Assembly: GCA_934615645.1 (NCBI GenBank)
Contig: CAKTTR010000083.1
Span: forward strand, 1-7,238
Reading direction: 5' to 3'
DNA: 7,238 nt
Source: an uncultured Oscillospiraceae bacterium
GTDB taxonomy: Bacteria > Bacillota > Clostridia > Oscillospirales > Oscillospiraceae
Below, one piece after another: positions 5,957 to 7,238 of this stretch. Made by a program: the position numbers and the translations under genes. The notes below the pieces were generated by a model. The model was given only the letters and a program-made list of their open reading frames with translations, had not been told where the DNA came from and did no database searches. The number at the start of each line of letters is the position of its first letter. Within the stretch, counting starts at the first letter, position 1.

Positions 5957-5999
5957 AGCAGCGCGGCTTGGATAATCCTTCCAGACCGCGCTGCTTTTT
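5957..5999 (+). terminator. Intrinsic terminator after the 72-aa protein gene
   Basis: Perfect 10-bp arms AGCAGCGCGG (5957-5966) and CCGCGCTGCT (5986-5995) enclose a 19-base loop and run into five T at 5995-5999. This closes the birA/nitroreductase/small-protein transcript and marks the boundary to the lower-GC region that follows. I saw no clear -35/-10 pair between here and the next start codon at 6044. Confidence 0.85.
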
Positions 6000-6043
6000 A
6001 AAAATATGCGGCGCTTCACCGCAAGAAATGGAGAATCCCGAAT

Positions 6044-6526
6044 ATGTCAGTCTTCCATAGCAGAACAGATATTGGCTGCCTCTTAACAACATGCCGTGAA
6101 TTGTTGGACCATGCCGATTGCCTACTCGCAGACGGGGCGGCGCGTGACGCAGCTTCTATCGAGCATTGTAAAGCGCTCGTTTCCGGATGCATCCAACTTG
6201 CGCAGGCTTTGCTGGCGGAGAACATCGCCGCAGGTATCCTAGAAGATATCATTGGCATCGCAGGGGAAATCGCATCAGATTTAGACCAACTTGCAGCCTG
6301 TGTTGGTGCAGAAATTGATACTGACTGTGGCGCAGCTGCCCAAACGCAAGCAACACAAGAGCAGCTTCGTGAGCATTGCGATTCCTTTTTCGAAAAGTGC
6401 CGTTCGTTGGAATACTATAAGGCATCGGCATCCATGGGTGATGTCTATGCTCCGCCGGAACTGATGGGGGCTAGATTGCTTGACAACGACAAGCCGTATC
6501 CGCAGTGTTACGCCGACCTCAAATGA
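6044..6526 (+). CDS. Cysteine-rich protein of unknown family coupled to a radical SAM enzyme (160 aa)
   Basis: A 160-residue protein I do not recognise. It has no signal peptide or membrane helix. Residues 1 to about 128 look mainly helical, with many Ala, Leu and acidic residues; the last 30 or so (after YYKASASMGD) are rich in Pro, Tyr, Asp and Gly, including YAPPELMGARLLD and KPYPQCYADLK, and look unstructured. There are ten cysteines (C12, C17, C26, C42, C49, C86, C95, C112, C119, C155), many for a cytoplasmic protein. GGAGA at 6030-6034 supports the start. The stop codon overlaps the ATG of the radical SAM gene (ATGA), so the two are translationally coupled and likely work together. It could be a substrate (RiPP precursor with a long leader and the C-terminal tail as core), a chaperone, or a partner subunit. 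Base composition is nearer 50% GC than that of its left neighbours. Confidence 0.7.
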   Translation: MSVFHSRTDIGCLLTTCRELLDHADCLLADGAARDAASIEHCKALVSGCIQLAQALLAENIAAGILEDIIGIAGEIASDLDQLAACVGAEIDTDCGAAAQTQATQEQLREHCDSFFEKCRSLEYYKASASMGDVYAPPELMGARLLDNDKPYPQCYADLK

Positions 6527-7238
6527 AGACAATGCCTATTTATCACTTACGCTCTTGCGTCTGGGAGATCACACTGGCCTGCTGTTTCTCCTGCAAATAC
6601 TGCGGTTCTAAAGCAGGACATGCCCGGGATGGAGAATTGTCTACAACGGAGTGCCTGCATGTTGCAGCTCAGCTGACGGACCTGGGCTGCAAAAGAGTCG
6701 CTCTGATCGGCGGCGAAATTTTTATGCGAACCGATTGGGCTACCATTGCGCAGGCCTTGACAGCGCACGGCGTGCAAGTCTCTATCGTCACCAATGGTTA
6801 TCTCTTTTCTGACCAGTTAATCGCGCAAATCAAAGCCGCAAACATTGAATCCGTTGCCGTTTCCCTGGATGGGCCGGAGCGCATCCATGACAAATACCGC
6901 CAGCGGGGAAGCTTCCAACGCGCTATGGCAGCGATTGATATTCTGACAGAAAGAAAGATCCCAGTCTCCGTCATCAGTACATTGCACAGCCAAAATGTCG
7001 CTCACCTTAATGCGCTCTACGAGACGCTAACGCAGAAACAGATCTTTGCATGGCAGCTGCAGGCATGTTCTCCGATGGGAAACGCCGCCAACGCAGACTT
7101 CTCCACCGAATTTGACTTTACGCAGGTCATTCGATTTGTAGAGACACGCCGGGCGCAGGCTCCGTTTATTGTCGGCATCGCCGACAATATTGGCTATTAC
7201 ACACCAACGGAGCCCTATTTGCGGGGAAGCCCTCTAGG
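6523..7238 (+). CDS. Radical SAM enzyme resembling peptide maturases (3' truncated by window end)
   Basis: The first 238 residues of a radical SAM protein; the frame is open to the last base. C20, C24 and C27 form the CxxxCxxC site for the 4Fe-4S cluster that cleaves S-adenosylmethionine. It is followed by CGSKAGHAR, the GGE motif (IGGEIF, 62-67), IVTNGYL (88-94), SLDGPERIHDKYR (114-126) and WQLQACSPMGNA (177-188). Blocks of this kind are common in radical SAM enzymes with C-terminal SPASM or twitch domains that modify ribosomal peptides; that domain, if present, lies beyond the window. The start has no separate ribosome site and overlaps the preceding stop codon by ATGA, indicating translational coupling to the 160-residue protein; a second ATG three codons on (6532) is possible. 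Radical SAM assignment is firm; the substrate and reaction are not determinable here. Confidence 0.93.
   Translation, partial: MKTMPIYHLRSCVWEITLACCFSCKYCGSKAGHARDGELSTTECLHVAAQLTDLGCKRVALIGGEIFMRTDWATIAQALTAHGVQVSIVTNGYLFSDQLIAQIKAANIESVAVSLDGPERIHDKYRQRGSFQRAMAAIDILTERKIPVSVISTLHSQNVAHLNALYETLTQKQIFAWQLQACSPMGNAANADFSTEFDFTQVIRFVETRRAQAPFIVGIADNIGYYTPTEPYLRGSPL

Noticed and set aside
1..7238. CRISPR arrays, tRNA/rRNA genes, insertion sequences and riboswitches
   Set aside because: No regularly spaced direct repeats, no cloverleaf-type segments, no transposase motifs or terminal inverted repeats, and no leader long enough for a known riboswitch were seen; bioY control is explained by the BirA site.

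Overview
The window most likely comes from a Gram-positive, GC-rich member of the Clostridia, probably the Oscillospiraceae/Oscillospirales. The grounds are the Shine-Dalgarno sites of the AGGAGG type, sigma-A-like promoters, the style of the histidine kinase and HtrA proteins, and a BirA/BioY pair with a Firmicutes-type GTTAAC operator. The taxon is inferred from protein character, not from a marker gene.

Layout. Positions 1-3000 (+) hold a cell-envelope signalling unit: the 3' end of an OmpR-family response regulator, a sensor histidine kinase overlapping it by 4 bases, and a membrane-anchored HtrA-type serine protease, closed by a strong intrinsic terminator (3039-3084). Converging on it from the minus strand is a 77-residue membrane protein. 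Its own promoter is overlain by a perfect 11-bp inverted repeat (3424-3455). Upstream of that on the minus strand is bioY, the biotin transporter S component. bioY is divergent from birA (biotin-protein ligase and biotin repressor). Their gap holds a bioY promoter and a BirA-type operator lying between the promoter and the bioY ribosome binding site. Downstream of birA (+) are a small nitroreductase-family flavoprotein and a 72-residue membrane-anchored cysteine-containing protein, followed by an intrinsic terminator (5957-5999).

From about 6044 to the end the base composition drops: hand-counted lines give roughly 50-55% GC, against about 65% for a line in htrA. Here a 160-residue, cysteine-rich protein with no recognised family overlaps the start of a radical SAM enzyme (truncated by the window end) by an ATGA junction. 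The radical SAM N-terminus resembles peptide-modifying maturases, so the pair is a candidate RiPP precursor/maturase or substrate/enzyme module, and it is the least explained part of the window.

How the genes work together: the two-component system probably senses an envelope condition and the adjacent HtrA degrades or refolds exported proteins, as in CssRS/HtrA and CpxAR/DegP. BirA senses biotin demand and probably represses bioY directly. The remaining small genes have no assigned role.
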